Of a stretch of 64,000 nucleotides of DNA, positions 53,557-61,991 are shown piece by piece; the first letter of the stretch is position 1; each line of letters starts with the position of its first letter. The DNA is from Marinobacter szutsaonensis (GTDB lineage: Bacteria; Pseudomonadota; Gammaproteobacteria; Pseudomonadales; Oleiphilaceae). The DNA lies in assembly GCF_039523335.1 (NCBI RefSeq), contig NZ_BAAAFC010000002.1:310001-374000 (forward strand). The letters are read 5' to 3'. The position numbers and the translations under genes were made by a program. A model generated the notes under the pieces. The model saw nothing but the letters and a program-made list of their open reading frames with translations, made no database searches and was not told the origin of the DNA.

Positions 53557-54617
53557 TGAAGCCGGAACTCACCATTCAGTTGATGGATACCCATGCCGGT
53601 GGCGATGTCAGCCGGATCGTGACCGGCGGCATCGATCTGTTGCCCGGAGACACCGTTCGGGCCCAGATGGAGTACCTGCGGGATGACGCCGATGGCCTCC
53701 GGAAACTGTTACTCGAAGAGCCCTATGGTATTCCGGAGATGTCGGTGGACCTGCTGGTGCCGGCCACGGACCCGCGTGCGGCAGCCGGTTATATCATCAT
53801 GGAAGTGATGGGTTACCCGATCTATTCCGGTTCCAACACCATCTGCACCGCCACCGCCGTGCTCGAGGCCGGTATTGTGCCCAAGCAGGAGGGCAAGCAG
53901 AACTTCATGCTGGAATCGCCGGCCGGCCTGGTCCAGATCGAGGCCACCGTACACGATGGTGTGGTCGAGGCGATCACCTGTGAGGGGCTGCCCAGCTATA
54001 TCCATACCTACAAGGCGAGTATCGAAGTGCCGTCAGTGGGCACGGTGACCTACAGCGTCGCCTACAGTGGCGGTTTCTACGCCCTGGTGGATGCGAAAGA
54101 ACTGGGCTTTGACCTGACCCTGGACGAGGAGCGGAAGCTGGCTGAAACCGCCCATGCCATTGTCGAGGCAATCCAGGCGGAGCGGGGTTTCTCCCATTAC
54201 ACCCTGGGGGATGTCGGCCCGCTGCCGTTCCTGCACTTCATGGGGCCTGAGGAGCACGTGGCCGAAGGCTATTACCGCTCACGCTCGGCCACCTATGTGC
54301 ATCCGGGGGTCATCTGCCGCAGCACCACGGGCACCGGCACCTCGGCGCGCCTGGCACTGATGAATTATGAAGGCAGGATCCGGCCTGGCGACAAGCTGGA
54401 GACTGTCTCCCTGAGGGAAACCGGCTTTATCGGCGAGTTCACCTCGGTGGAAACCGAGGGCGAGTACCAGGTAGTGAAGAACAGCATTACCGGCAAGGGC
54501 TACGTGATCGCCCGCTCCGATATCGTGGTGAACTGCGACGACCCGATGGTGGACTGTGACGGCCTCCATCACATCCTCTCCTCCCGCCACAAAGGTGATA
54601 TTACGCCAAAGTCCTGA
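53556..54617 (+). CDS. Proline racemase-superfamily protein (Ser/Thr active site)
   Basis: A 353-residue DapF-like-fold protein of the proline racemase / hydroxyproline epimerase / trans-3-hydroxyproline dehydratase family. The first active-site motif, normally MCGHNT, reads 'YSGSNT' (Ser91 in place of Cys), and the second, normally SPCGTGTSA, reads 'STTGTGTSA' (Thr258 in place of Cys). Known subgroups are Cys/Cys, Ser/Cys and Cys/Thr, so a Ser/Thr pair suggests a different reaction or substrate. It forms an operon with the MDR enzyme (1-nt overlap). Confidence 0.85.
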   Translation: MKPELTIQLMDTHAGGDVSRIVTGGIDLLPGDTVRAQMEYLRDDADGLRKLLLEEPYGIPEMSVDLLVPATDPRAAAGYIIMEVMGYPIYSGSNTICTATAVLEAGIVPKQEGKQNFMLESPAGLVQIEATVHDGVVEAITCEGLPSYIHTYKASIEVPSVGTVTYSVAYSGGFYALVDAKELGFDLTLDEERKLAETAHAIVEAIQAERGFSHYTLGDVGPLPFLHFMGPEEHVAEGYYRSRSATYVHPGVICRSTTGTGTSARLALMNYEGRIRPGDKLETVSLRETGFIGEFTSVETEGEYQVVKNSITGKGYVIARSDIVVNCDDPMVDCDGLHHILSSRHKGDITPKS

Positions 54618-54620
54618 TCT

Positions 54621-54669
54621 ACCGGCCCGTTTGCGGATGACGTGATAAAACGGCCGCAAACGAGCCGGT
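54621..54669 (+). terminator. Terminator after the proline racemase homologue
   Basis: A large bulged hairpin: ACCGGC + CGTTTGCGG pairs with CCGCAAACG + GCCGGT, 15 bp in total, with a 17-nt loop. It begins 4 nt after the stop codon. No long T-run, but it probably ends the MDR-racemase transcript ahead of the acyl-CoA synthetase promoter. Confidence 0.65.
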
Positions 54670-54682
54670 TATTAGTCTAAGG

Positions 54683-54704
54683 TTTACCTTTACGTAAAGT
54701 GAAG
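54683..54704 (+). promoter_or_regulatory. TTTACGTA palindrome upstream of acyl-CoA synthetase
   Basis: Perfect 12-nt core CTTTACGTAAAG (54688-54699) with TTTAC / GTGAA-like flanks. It shares the TTTACGTA core with a palindrome in front of the liv operon (56834), so one regulator may bind both. It resembles MerR-family LiuR-type operators as I remember them. It lies about 60 nt before the start codon. Confidence 0.55.
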
Positions 54705-54759
54705 CCTGTGCTAAACCTTGGACCTGTGCATTCAAAGATAAAAACAACAGGAGTTCACG

Positions 54760-56409
54760 ATGAGCCTTCCGAAATACACCGATGTGTACAACAACTTTGA
54801 TGCAGCCGCTCTGGAAGCGGACATCCTGGACGGACGTCTTGATAGCGGCTTGAACGTATGCCACGAGATCTGCGACAAGTGGGCCACCGACCCCCAGAAG
54901 GTAGCCCTGTTCTACGAAACAGTAGACGGTGGTGATGGCACCCTGACGTTCGCGGAGCTCAAGGCTGCCTCCGCTCGCTTTGCCAACTACCTGAAATCCC
55001 AGGGAATCGGCAAGGGTGACCGGGTTGCCGGCCTGTTGCCCCGGGGGCCGGAACTTTTGATTGTGATCGCCGGCGCCCTTCGGGCTGGCGCGGTTTACCA
55101 GCCACTGTTTACTGCGTTTGGCTCCGGCGCCATCGAGTACCGCCTTGAGCGGGCGGGCACCAAACTTGTTGTGACAGATCCTGCCAACTATCCGAAGCTC
55201 ACCGAAGTGAAAGACTGCGCCCCGGTACTGTGCGTCAATGCCAGCGAAACCGGCGCCGATGTCCGGGATTTCGAGGAAACCCTGGCCCAGCAATCCGACC
55301 AGTTCGAGCCGGTGATGATCAAGGGGTCTGATCCGTTCCTGCAGATGTTCACCTCCGGTACCGTGGGCAAGGCGAAAGGCGTTGCGGTGCCTGCGAAGGC
55401 GCTGCTGGCGTTTTACGTTTACATGAAGTACGCCATCGACCTGCGCGAGGACGACGTGTTCTGGAACGTGGCCGATCCGGGTTGGGCCTACGGCCTTTAT
55501 TATGCGGTGGTAGGCCCTCTGATGATGGGCCACGCTACTCATTTCAATCCCGGTGCATTCACCCCGGAATCTACCTACGACATGATCCGCAAGTACAAGA
55601 TCACCAACCTGGCGGCGGCCCCCACAGCCTATCGCCTGCTCAAGGCCAACGATCAGGTGCTTCCGGAAGGCGAGAATCTGGGTCTGCGGGTCTGCAGCAG
55701 TGCCGGTGAACCTTTGAACCCGGAGGTGGTCAACTGGATCAGGAATCGTCATTTCTGTCCGGTGAAGGATCATTACGGCCAGACCGAAACCGGCATGACC
55801 TGCTGCAATTTCCATGGTCTCGAGCATCCGGTGCGCGAAGGCTCTATGGGTTATTCCTCACCGGGCCACAAGGTGGTTGCGCTGAACGAGAAGAATGAGG
55901 AAGTAGGGGAGGGCGAGATCGGCCAGCTGGCCGTGGATGTGAAAGCTTCTCCGCTGTTCCACTTTGATGGCTACACCTGGGGTGAGAAAGATCCGTTCGT
56001 GAACGGTTACTACCTCACCGGTGACATGGTGATCTGCCACGGTGACGGCAGCTTCTCCTTCAGTGGCCGTGATGACGACATCATTACCACCGCCGGTTAC
56101 CGGGTTGGCCCCGCCGACGTGGAGAGCACCCTGCTTGAGCACGCCGCCGTTGCCGAATCGGGTGTTGTGGCGAAACCGGATGAGAAACGGGGTGCTATTA
56201 TCAAGGCTTACGTGGTCATCAAGAGTGGTCAGGAGCCGGCGGATGATCAGGCCCTGAAAGACGAGCTCCAGGAGCTGGTCCGTCGCCGCCTGTCCACCCA
56301 CGCCTTCCCGCGGGAGATCGAGTTCGTGGATGAGCTGCCGAAGACCCCGAGCGGCAAAATCCAGCGATTCGTACTCCGTAACCGTGCCAAGGACGAAGTC
56401 GACGCATGA
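54760..56409 (+). CDS. AMP-binding short/medium-chain acyl-CoA synthetase
   Basis: A 549-residue adenylate-forming enzyme of the ACSM/acetate-CoA ligase type. P-loop-like motif 'MFTSGTVGKAKGVAVP', 'YGQTETGMTC' and 'LTGDMVICHGDGSFSFSGRD' (A8 hinge region), and the C-terminal catalytic Lys in 'LPKTPSGKIQRF'. It activates a carboxylic acid as acyl-CoA. The following genes (thioesterase and a Liv-type importer) suggest that the importer brings in the carboxylate or its precursor. Confidence 0.9.
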   Translation: MSLPKYTDVYNNFDAAALEADILDGRLDSGLNVCHEICDKWATDPQKVALFYETVDGGDGTLTFAELKAASARFANYLKSQGIGKGDRVAGLLPRGPELLIVIAGALRAGAVYQPLFTAFGSGAIEYRLERAGTKLVVTDPANYPKLTEVKDCAPVLCVNASETGADVRDFEETLAQQSDQFEPVMIKGSDPFLQMFTSGTVGKAKGVAVPAKALLAFYVYMKYAIDLREDDVFWNVADPGWAYGLYYAVVGPLMMGHATHFNPGAFTPESTYDMIRKYKITNLAAAPTAYRLLKANDQVLPEGENLGLRVCSSAGEPLNPEVVNWIRNRHFCPVKDHYGQTETGMTCCNFHGLEHPVREGSMGYSSPGHKVVALNEKNEEVGEGEIGQLAVDVKASPLFHFDGYTWGEKDPFVNGYYLTGDMVICHGDGSFSFSGRDDDIITTAGYRVGPADVESTLLEHAAVAESGVVAKPDEKRGAIIKAYVVIKSGQEPADDQALKDELQELVRRRLSTHAFPREIEFVDELPKTPSGKIQRFVLRNRAKDEVDA

Positions 56410-56831
56410 TCATCACCTTCGAAGAGCTCCAGGCGTTCCTCGAGGAGCAGTTTCCGCAGGGTGAGGCATTCGGCACCCTGCAGAAGCTCGGGGACGGCTG
56501 GGCCGAGATGCGGCTGGAGGTGGACGAGGAGCACCTGCGGCCCGGAGGCACTGTGTCCGGGCCGGCGATGATGGGGCTGGCGGATGTAACCATGTACGCC
56601 GCCCTGTTGAGCAAGATCGGATTGGTGCCCCTCGCGGTGACTACCAACCTGAATATCAACTTCCTCAGAAAGCCGGCGGCCCATGCCGCGATATGGGCCC
56701 GTGCGAACCTCCTGAAGGTGGGACGGACCATGGGCGTCGGGGAAGTGTTTGTCTATTCCGAGGGGGTGGAAGAGCCGGTGGCGCACTCCACCATGACCTA
56801 TTCGATTCCCCCGGAAAAATACAGAAATTAG
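56406..56831 (+). CDS. PaaI-family hot-dog thioesterase
   Basis: A 141-residue hot-dog domain protein with the PaaI signature 'RPGGTVSGPAMMGLADVTMY'. It probably hydrolyses short-chain or aryl acyl-CoA, possibly rescuing CoA trapped by the upstream synthetase. Start overlaps the synthetase stop by 4 nt (ATGA), so the two are coupled. Confidence 0.85.
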   Translation: MIITFEELQAFLEEQFPQGEAFGTLQKLGDGWAEMRLEVDEEHLRPGGTVSGPAMMGLADVTMYAALLSKIGLVPLAVTTNLNINFLRKPAAHAAIWARANLLKVGRTMGVGEVFVYSEGVEEPVAHSTMTYSIPPEKYRN

Positions 56832-56833
56832 GT

Positions 56834-56857
56834 ATTGACGTTTACGTATACGTCAAT
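56834..56857 (+). promoter_or_regulatory. TTGACGT palindrome in the liv promoter region
   Basis: A 24-nt near-perfect palindrome (arms ATTGACGT / ACGTCAAT around TTACGTAT; one mismatched pair). It starts with TTGACG, a good -35 hexamer, so the operator lies inside the promoter spacer as in MerR-family activated promoters. It shares TTTACGTA with the site before the acyl-CoA synthetase. It is only 52 nt before livG. Confidence 0.65.
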
Positions 56858-56909
56858 CTACTCTGTAGTTAATTCAGAAGTACAACAATAACAAAGGGTA
56901 TAGTGGCTC

Positions 56910-57716
56910 ATGAGTGAACAGTACGTTCTCGAGACCCGTAACCTGGTCAAGGAGTTCAAGGGGTTCGTCGCCGTAGACGACGTCAACCTGAAGATCCGGA
57001 AAGGCGATATCCATGCGCTGATCGGCCCTAACGGTGCCGGCAAGACCACGGTTTTCAATCTCCTGACCAAGTTCCTGATCCCGACCAGGGGGCAGATCCT
57101 TTATAAGGGAGAGGACATCACCTCTCTGAAATCCGCCGCCATCGCCCGTAGGGGTGTGGTTCGCTCCTTCCAGATTTCCGCTGTGTTCCCGCACATGACT
57201 GCGCTGGAAAATATCCGCGTTGCATTGCAGACCTTCGAAGGCAACTCCTTCAGCTTCTGGCAATCCGGAGCCCGCCTGAACAAGCTCAACGAACGCGCCA
57301 TGGAATTGCTGGACGCGGTCGGGCTGACCAGTTTTGCCAATACCACCACCGTCGAATTGGCCTACGGCCGGAAGCGGGCGTTGGAGCTGGCGACCACGCT
57401 GGCGATGGAGCCGGAAATCCTGCTGCTCGACGAACCCACCCAGGGTATGGGCAGCGAGGATGTGGATCGCGTGGTGGAACTGGTGCGCAGCGCGGCCAAG
57501 GGCCGTACCGTGCTGATGGTGGAGCATAACCTGAGCGTGGTCAGCAAACTGTGTGACCGCATCACCGTGCTGGCCCAGGGGGCCGTTCTGACCGAAGGCG
57601 ACTACGAAACCGTATCTGCCGATCCTCGTGTGCGCGAGGTTTACATGGGATCCGACGGTAGTGGCGAGCGAGGCGCGACCGAGACGAATCCCGCCAGTGC
57701 GGAGGCCGCCCAATGA
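56910..57716 (+). CDS. livG: Liv-type ABC ATPase (LivG)
   Basis: A 268-residue LivG-type ATPase. Walker A 'GPNGAGKTTVFNLLTKFL', signature region 'ELAYGRKRALELATTLAM', Walker B 'EILLLDEPTQGMG' and switch His 'MVEHNLSVVSKL' are complete. It is the first gene of livG-livF-livK-livH-livM, a full branched-chain-amino-acid-type importer. The C-terminus has a non-conserved tail of about 20 residues. Confidence 0.93.
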   Translation: MSEQYVLETRNLVKEFKGFVAVDDVNLKIRKGDIHALIGPNGAGKTTVFNLLTKFLIPTRGQILYKGEDITSLKSAAIARRGVVRSFQISAVFPHMTALENIRVALQTFEGNSFSFWQSGARLNKLNERAMELLDAVGLTSFANTTTVELAYGRKRALELATTLAMEPEILLLDEPTQGMGSEDVDRVVELVRSAAKGRTVLMVEHNLSVVSKLCDRITVLAQGAVLTEGDYETVSADPRVREVYMGSDGSGERGATETNPASAEAAQ

Positions 57717-58435
57717 GTCACGGACCGGACAAGGAATACGAACAGCTGCGGGTTTCCGGACTGCACGCCTTCTACGGCGAGTCCCATATCCTGCATGGCA
57801 TCGACATGGTAGTTCACCGGGGTGAACTGGTAACCCTGCTGGGGCGCAATGGCGCCGGCCGCAGCACAACGCTCAAAGCGATCATGAACATGGTGGGCCG
57901 CCGCACCGGCTCCATCATGATCAACGGGGAGGAGACCATGTCCTGCGCTCCCCATCATATTGCCAGGTTGGGTGTCGGGTATTGCCCCGAACATCGGGGC
58001 ATTTTTTCGTCACTCAACGTCCAGGAAAACCTGACCCTGCCACCGGTGGTGCGCAGCGGCGGCATGAGCCTGGAAGAAATCTACACCATGTTCCCCAACC
58101 TCTACGAACGCCGATTCAGTCAGGGCACGAAGCTCTCCGGCGGTGAGCAGCAGATGCTGGCCATGGCGCGCATCCTGCGCACCGGTGCCAATATGCTGTT
58201 GCTCGACGAAATTACCGAGGGCCTCGCCCCGGTGATTGTGGAGAAGCTGGGAGAGGTGCTGACGGCCCTGAAAAATAAGGGGCTGACGATCGTCCTGGTG
58301 GAGCAGAATTTCCACTTCGCCAAGCCACTGGCTGACCGCCATTACGTGGTCGAGCACGGCCAGATCGTGGAAGAGATACGCGCCGACGAGCTTGAGGCCA
58401 AGCAGTCGCTGCTAAACGACTATTTGGGTGTGTAA
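57713..58435 (+). CDS. livF: Liv-type ABC ATPase (LivF), Walker A Lys to Arg
   Basis: A 240-residue LivF-type ATPase. Signature 'LSGGEQQMLAMARIL', Walker B 'MLLLDEITEGLAPV' and switch His region 'LVEQNFHFAKPL' are seen; as in many LivF the switch residue is Gln. Walker A is 'GRNGAGRSTTLKAIM', with Arg in place of the invariant Lys. Overlaps livG by 4 nt. If Arg impairs ATP hydrolysis, LivG may carry the main catalytic site. Confidence 0.92.
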   Translation: MSHGPDKEYEQLRVSGLHAFYGESHILHGIDMVVHRGELVTLLGRNGAGRSTTLKAIMNMVGRRTGSIMINGEETMSCAPHHIARLGVGYCPEHRGIFSSLNVQENLTLPPVVRSGGMSLEEIYTMFPNLYERRFSQGTKLSGGEQQMLAMARILRTGANMLLLDEITEGLAPVIVEKLGEVLTALKNKGLTIVLVEQNFHFAKPLADRHYVVEHGQIVEEIRADELEAKQSLLNDYLGV

Positions 58436-58516
58436 CACCGGATAGAAGAGAGCAACAACCAAAAAAAGCAACAACAACCCGAACAACCAACGCAAGACAG
58501 TAGCGGAGATACAACA

Positions 58517-59728
58517 ATGACAATGATGAAAAAGCTTCTGACATCAGCCGTTGCATCAGCCCTGATGGTGGGCGGCGCCCAGGCCGAAATCACTGATAAC
58601 ACGGTCAAGATCGGTTACCTGGCTGACATGTCCGGTACCTACCGTGACCTGGCCGGCCCCAACGGCCTGAAAGCCCTGGAAATGGCGATTGCCGATTTCG
58701 GTGGTAAGGTCAAAGGTGCGAAAATTGAAGTGGTCAGTGCCGACGACCGGAACAGCCCGGATGTCGCCTCAAGCACCGTTCGCAAGTGGGTCGAGAACGA
58801 TAACGTGGACATGGTAAGCGGTCTGGTTGCTTCTTCTGTCACCATCGCTGCCACCAAGATTCTCGAGGAGAGCAACAAGCTTGGTCTGGTTAATGGCTCT
58901 GCGGCTTCCAGTATTACCAACGAGCACTGCACGCCGAACCACATCCACTATGTGTATGACACCTATGCACTGTCCATCGGTACACCGACGGCCATCGTTC
59001 AGGAGGGCGGCAAGTCCTGGTTTATCCTGACCGCCGATTACGCCTTCGGCCATGCCATGGAAGCAGACGTGACCCGCGTGGTGGAAGCCAACGGTGGCGA
59101 GATTCTTGGCAGCATCCGTCATCCGTTCCCGACCGATGATTTCTCATCCTACATTCTGCAGGCCCAGGCTTCCGGTGCTGACGTTATCGCTTTGGCCAAT
59201 GCCGGTGCCGATACCACCAACGCCATCACCACCGCCGGTGAGTTCGGTGTAACCCAGGCAGGCCAGACCATTGCCGGTCTCGTTGTCTTCCTGAGTGATG
59301 TTCACGCCCTCGGCACCGAAGTGGCGCAGGGTCTCCAGCTCACCACCGGCTGGTACTGGGACATGAATGACGAAACCCGCGAGTGGTCCGATCGCTTCAT
59401 GGAAGAGACCGGTGCCCGTCCGACCATGGTTCACGCCGGTATCTATTCCAGCGCCATGCAGTACTTCAAGGCCGTTGAAGCTACTGGCTCCGACGACTCC
59501 CAGGTTGTACGCAAGTGGATGATGGAGAACCCGGTCAACGACATGTTCGCCAAGAACGGCATCGTTCGCGAAGATGGCCGTATGGTGCATGACATGTACC
59601 TGGCACAGGTCAAATCCCCTGAAGAGTCCAGCGGCGAGTGGGACCTGTACAACATCGTTCGTACCATCCCGGCCGATGAAGCCTTCCGTCCGCTCTCCGA
59701 GAGCAAGTGCAAGCTGGTTAACAAGTAA
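58517..59728 (+). CDS. livK: Liv-type ABC substrate-binding protein
   Basis: A 403-residue periplasmic binding protein with signal peptide 'LTSAVASALMVGGAQA' (cleavage about residue 23) and a Leu/Ile/Val-binding fold ('VKIGYLADMSGTYRDLAGPN', 'LTADYAFGHAMEADVTRVVE'). Such proteins bind amino acids, amides, short-chain acids or aromatic acids. The linkage to an acyl-CoA synthetase suggests a carboxylate, not an amino acid. A hairpin directly after the gene should raise its mRNA stability. Confidence 0.92.
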   Translation: MTMMKKLLTSAVASALMVGGAQAEITDNTVKIGYLADMSGTYRDLAGPNGLKALEMAIADFGGKVKGAKIEVVSADDRNSPDVASSTVRKWVENDNVDMVSGLVASSVTIAATKILEESNKLGLVNGSAASSITNEHCTPNHIHYVYDTYALSIGTPTAIVQEGGKSWFILTADYAFGHAMEADVTRVVEANGGEILGSIRHPFPTDDFSSYILQAQASGADVIALANAGADTTNAITTAGEFGVTQAGQTIAGLVVFLSDVHALGTEVAQGLQLTTGWYWDMNDETREWSDRFMEETGARPTMVHAGIYSSAMQYFKAVEATGSDDSQVVRKWMMENPVNDMFAKNGIVREDGRMVHDMYLAQVKSPEESSGEWDLYNIVRTIPADEAFRPLSESKCKLVNK

Positions 59729-59745
59729 ATAAAACCGCAAGCAAC

Positions 59746-59775
59746 AGGGCTCTCCGTCACCTGTCGGAGAGCCCT
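59746..59775 (+). terminator. Hairpin between binding-protein gene and livH
   Basis: An 11-bp perfect stem AGGGCTCTCCG / CGGAGAGCCCT with an 8-nt loop, 17 nt after the stop. No strong T-run. A typical stabilising or attenuating hairpin in ABC operons that gives excess binding protein. Confidence 0.75.
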
Positions 59776-59834
59776 CAGGAACCTGCAAAGACGAATAACG
59801 CAATAGCGTCTGTGCTGCTTTTGGAGTTAGCAAC

Positions 59835-60722
59835 ATGTCCATGATTTTCGGTGTCCCGTTTGCCGTACTGTCCGGCCAGCTGCTGATCGGGATTATTAAC
59901 GGTGCCTTCTACGCCCTGCTGAGCCTGGGCCTGGCGGTGATCTTTGGTCTGCTGAAGATTATCAACTTTGCCCATGGCGCCATGTACATGCTGGGTGCCA
60001 TGGTCACCGTGATCATGTTTGATGCACTGGGCGTCAACTACTGGGTAGCCCTGTTTCTGGCGCCACTGACCGTTGGAGTGTTCGGGGTACTGATCGAATA
60101 TTTCCTCCTGCGCCGGATAGCGGGGCAGGATCATATCTACAGCCTTCTGCTGACTTTCGGGGTTGCCCTGCTGATCCAGGGTGTCCTGACCAATATCTAT
60201 GGCGTTTCCGGCCTGCGCTATGCCATGCCGGATATGTTCAAGGGTGGTATGAACCTGGGTTTCATGTTCCTGCCTTATTACCGGGCATGGGTCATCGTTG
60301 TGGCGCTACTGGTGTGTTTCGGCACCTGGTTCATGATCGAGAAAACCAAACTGGGCTCCTACCTTCGCGCCGGAACGGAAGATTCCCAGCTGATGCAGGG
60401 GTTTGGTATCAACGTGCCGCTGCTGGTCAGCCTGACCTACGGGTTTGGTGTCATGCTCGCAGCGTTCGCCGGTGTTCTGGCGGCACCCATCTACTCGGTC
60501 ACGCCGGTCATGGGCTCGAACCTGCTGATCGTCGTGTTTGCGGTGGTGGTTATCGGCGGGATGGGTTCGATCGGTGGCGCCATTCTTACGGGCATAGCGA
60601 TGGGGGTAATCGAAGGCCTCACCAAAACCTACTATCCGCAAGCCGCATCCGCCGTCATTTTCCTGGTCATGGTGGTCGTTCTGATGTTCCGCCCCAGTGG
60701 CTTGTTTGGTAAGGAGGCGTAA
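59835..60722 (+). CDS. livH: Liv-type ABC permease (LivH)
   Basis: A 295-residue permease with eight or so helices. Conserved segments are 'YALLSLGLAVIFGLLKIINF', 'AHGAMYMLGAMVTV' and 'VFAVVVIGGMGSIGGAILTG'. It forms the inner-membrane channel with LivM. It is 107 bp after the binding protein gene and 2 nt before livM. Confidence 0.93.
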   Translation: MSMIFGVPFAVLSGQLLIGIINGAFYALLSLGLAVIFGLLKIINFAHGAMYMLGAMVTVIMFDALGVNYWVALFLAPLTVGVFGVLIEYFLLRRIAGQDHIYSLLLTFGVALLIQGVLTNIYGVSGLRYAMPDMFKGGMNLGFMFLPYYRAWVIVVALLVCFGTWFMIEKTKLGSYLRAGTEDSQLMQGFGINVPLLVSLTYGFGVMLAAFAGVLAAPIYSVTPVMGSNLLIVVFAVVVIGGMGSIGGAILTGIAMGVIEGLTKTYYPQAASAVIFLVMVVVLMFRPSGLFGKEA

Positions 60723-60724
60723 CC

Positions 60725-61720
60725 ATGAATCAGCCTGTCACTCAGACCGACATTCAGAAAGCCATTCTGGAACAGCAGAGCGCTGAGAACCGGAAGAAGT
60801 TAATGGTGAACGGGGTCCTGCTGCTCCTGTTGCTGGCCGCGCCCTTCGCGATGTACCCGGTTTTCCTGATGAAAATCCTTTGCTTCGCCTTGTTTGCGGT
60901 CGCCTTTAACCTGCTGTTCGGTTTCACCGGGTTGCTGTCCTTTGGCCACGCCGCCTTCCTGGCCTCCGGCGGCTACACCACCGGCTATCTGCTGACCAAC
61001 TACTCCGGATTGACCACCGAAATGGGCATCATTGCCGGTACCGCCGTTGCCACGTTGCTGGGCCTGGGCTTCGCCTTGCTGTCGATACGCCGGCAGGGCA
61101 TCTACTTTGCCATGGTCACCCTGGCGCTGTCGCAGCTGGTGTTCTTCTTCTTCGTCCAGTCGGAATTTACCGGCGGTGAAGACGGCATGCATGGCATTCC
61201 GAGAGGCGAGCTACTGGGCTTCATCAACCTCGATGACAACCTGAACATGTACTACTTCGTACTGGCTGTTTTCATCGCCTGCTACCTGCTGGTGCAGCGC
61301 ATCGTCAACAGTCCCTACGGACAGGTGCTGAAGGCCATCAAGCAGAACGAACCCCGCGCGGTCTCTCTGGGTTACAACGTGGATCGTTACAAAACCCTGG
61401 CCTTCGTGATCTCCGCTGCACTGGCGGGACTGGCGGGCTCCATGAAATCCGTGGTGTTCCAGCTAGCTTCCTTGAACGATGCCCACTGGCACATGTCCGG
61501 CGAGGTCATCCTGATGACCCTGGTGGGCGGCATGGGGACTCTGCTTGGCCCGGTTGTGGGTGCCACCTTCGTGGTGAACGTGGAGTACCAGCTCTCCCAG
61601 GGCCCGCTGCGGGATTGGGTTGATCCCATCCTTGGGGGTATCTTCATTATCACCGTGCTGGCGTTCCGGAGCGGTATTGTCGGGGAAATCCAAAAGTTCA
61701 TGAAAAAGAACCTGGGTTAG
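60725..61720 (+). CDS. livM: Liv-type ABC permease (LivM)
   Basis: A 331-residue permease. Conserved 'LLFGFTGLLSFGHAAFLASG' and 'VILMTLVGGMGTLLGPVVGA' (EAA-like loop) are present. It closes the liv operon, whose message probably ends in the palindromic repeat/terminator 46 nt later. Confidence 0.93.
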   Translation: MNQPVTQTDIQKAILEQQSAENRKKLMVNGVLLLLLLAAPFAMYPVFLMKILCFALFAVAFNLLFGFTGLLSFGHAAFLASGGYTTGYLLTNYSGLTTEMGIIAGTAVATLLGLGFALLSIRRQGIYFAMVTLALSQLVFFFFVQSEFTGGEDGMHGIPRGELLGFINLDDNLNMYYFVLAVFIACYLLVQRIVNSPYGQVLKAIKQNEPRAVSLGYNVDRYKTLAFVISAALAGLAGSMKSVVFQLASLNDAHWHMSGEVILMTLVGGMGTLLGPVVGATFVVNVEYQLSQGPLRDWVDPILGGIFIITVLAFRSGIVGEIQKFMKKNLG

Positions 61721-61766
61721 TCCTGACGCCGAACCAGACCAAAAGTTGGGTTCAGATGCGAGCGTC

Positions 61767-61796
61767 GGGGTCAGATGAAAGCTTTCATCTGACCCC
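61767..61796 (+). repeat. 30-nt palindromic repeat, unit 6 (terminator-like)
   Basis: Perfect 30-nt palindrome, identical to unit 3, with arms GGGGTCAGATGAA / TTCATCTGACCCC. It is directly followed by TTTTTC, making it a likely intrinsic terminator for the liv operon. A partial copy (GGGTTCAGATG) lies just upstream at about 61748. Confidence 0.93.
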
Positions 61797-61991
61797 TTTT
61801 TCACACCCGTTACTCCACATCCCGGTTACAAAACACTGCAATAAAATGTGCCTGCTTTCTTGACGTGTACAGTTGCCTTTCCTATTAGTTGGTATTGCGT
61901 CATCAATTTTATTAAGAAAAATACATGTTAATCCCGCCAGGTCCAGATGGAGCTGGAAACCCAAGAATCAAGAAGAAGGGGAAATGGGGGG

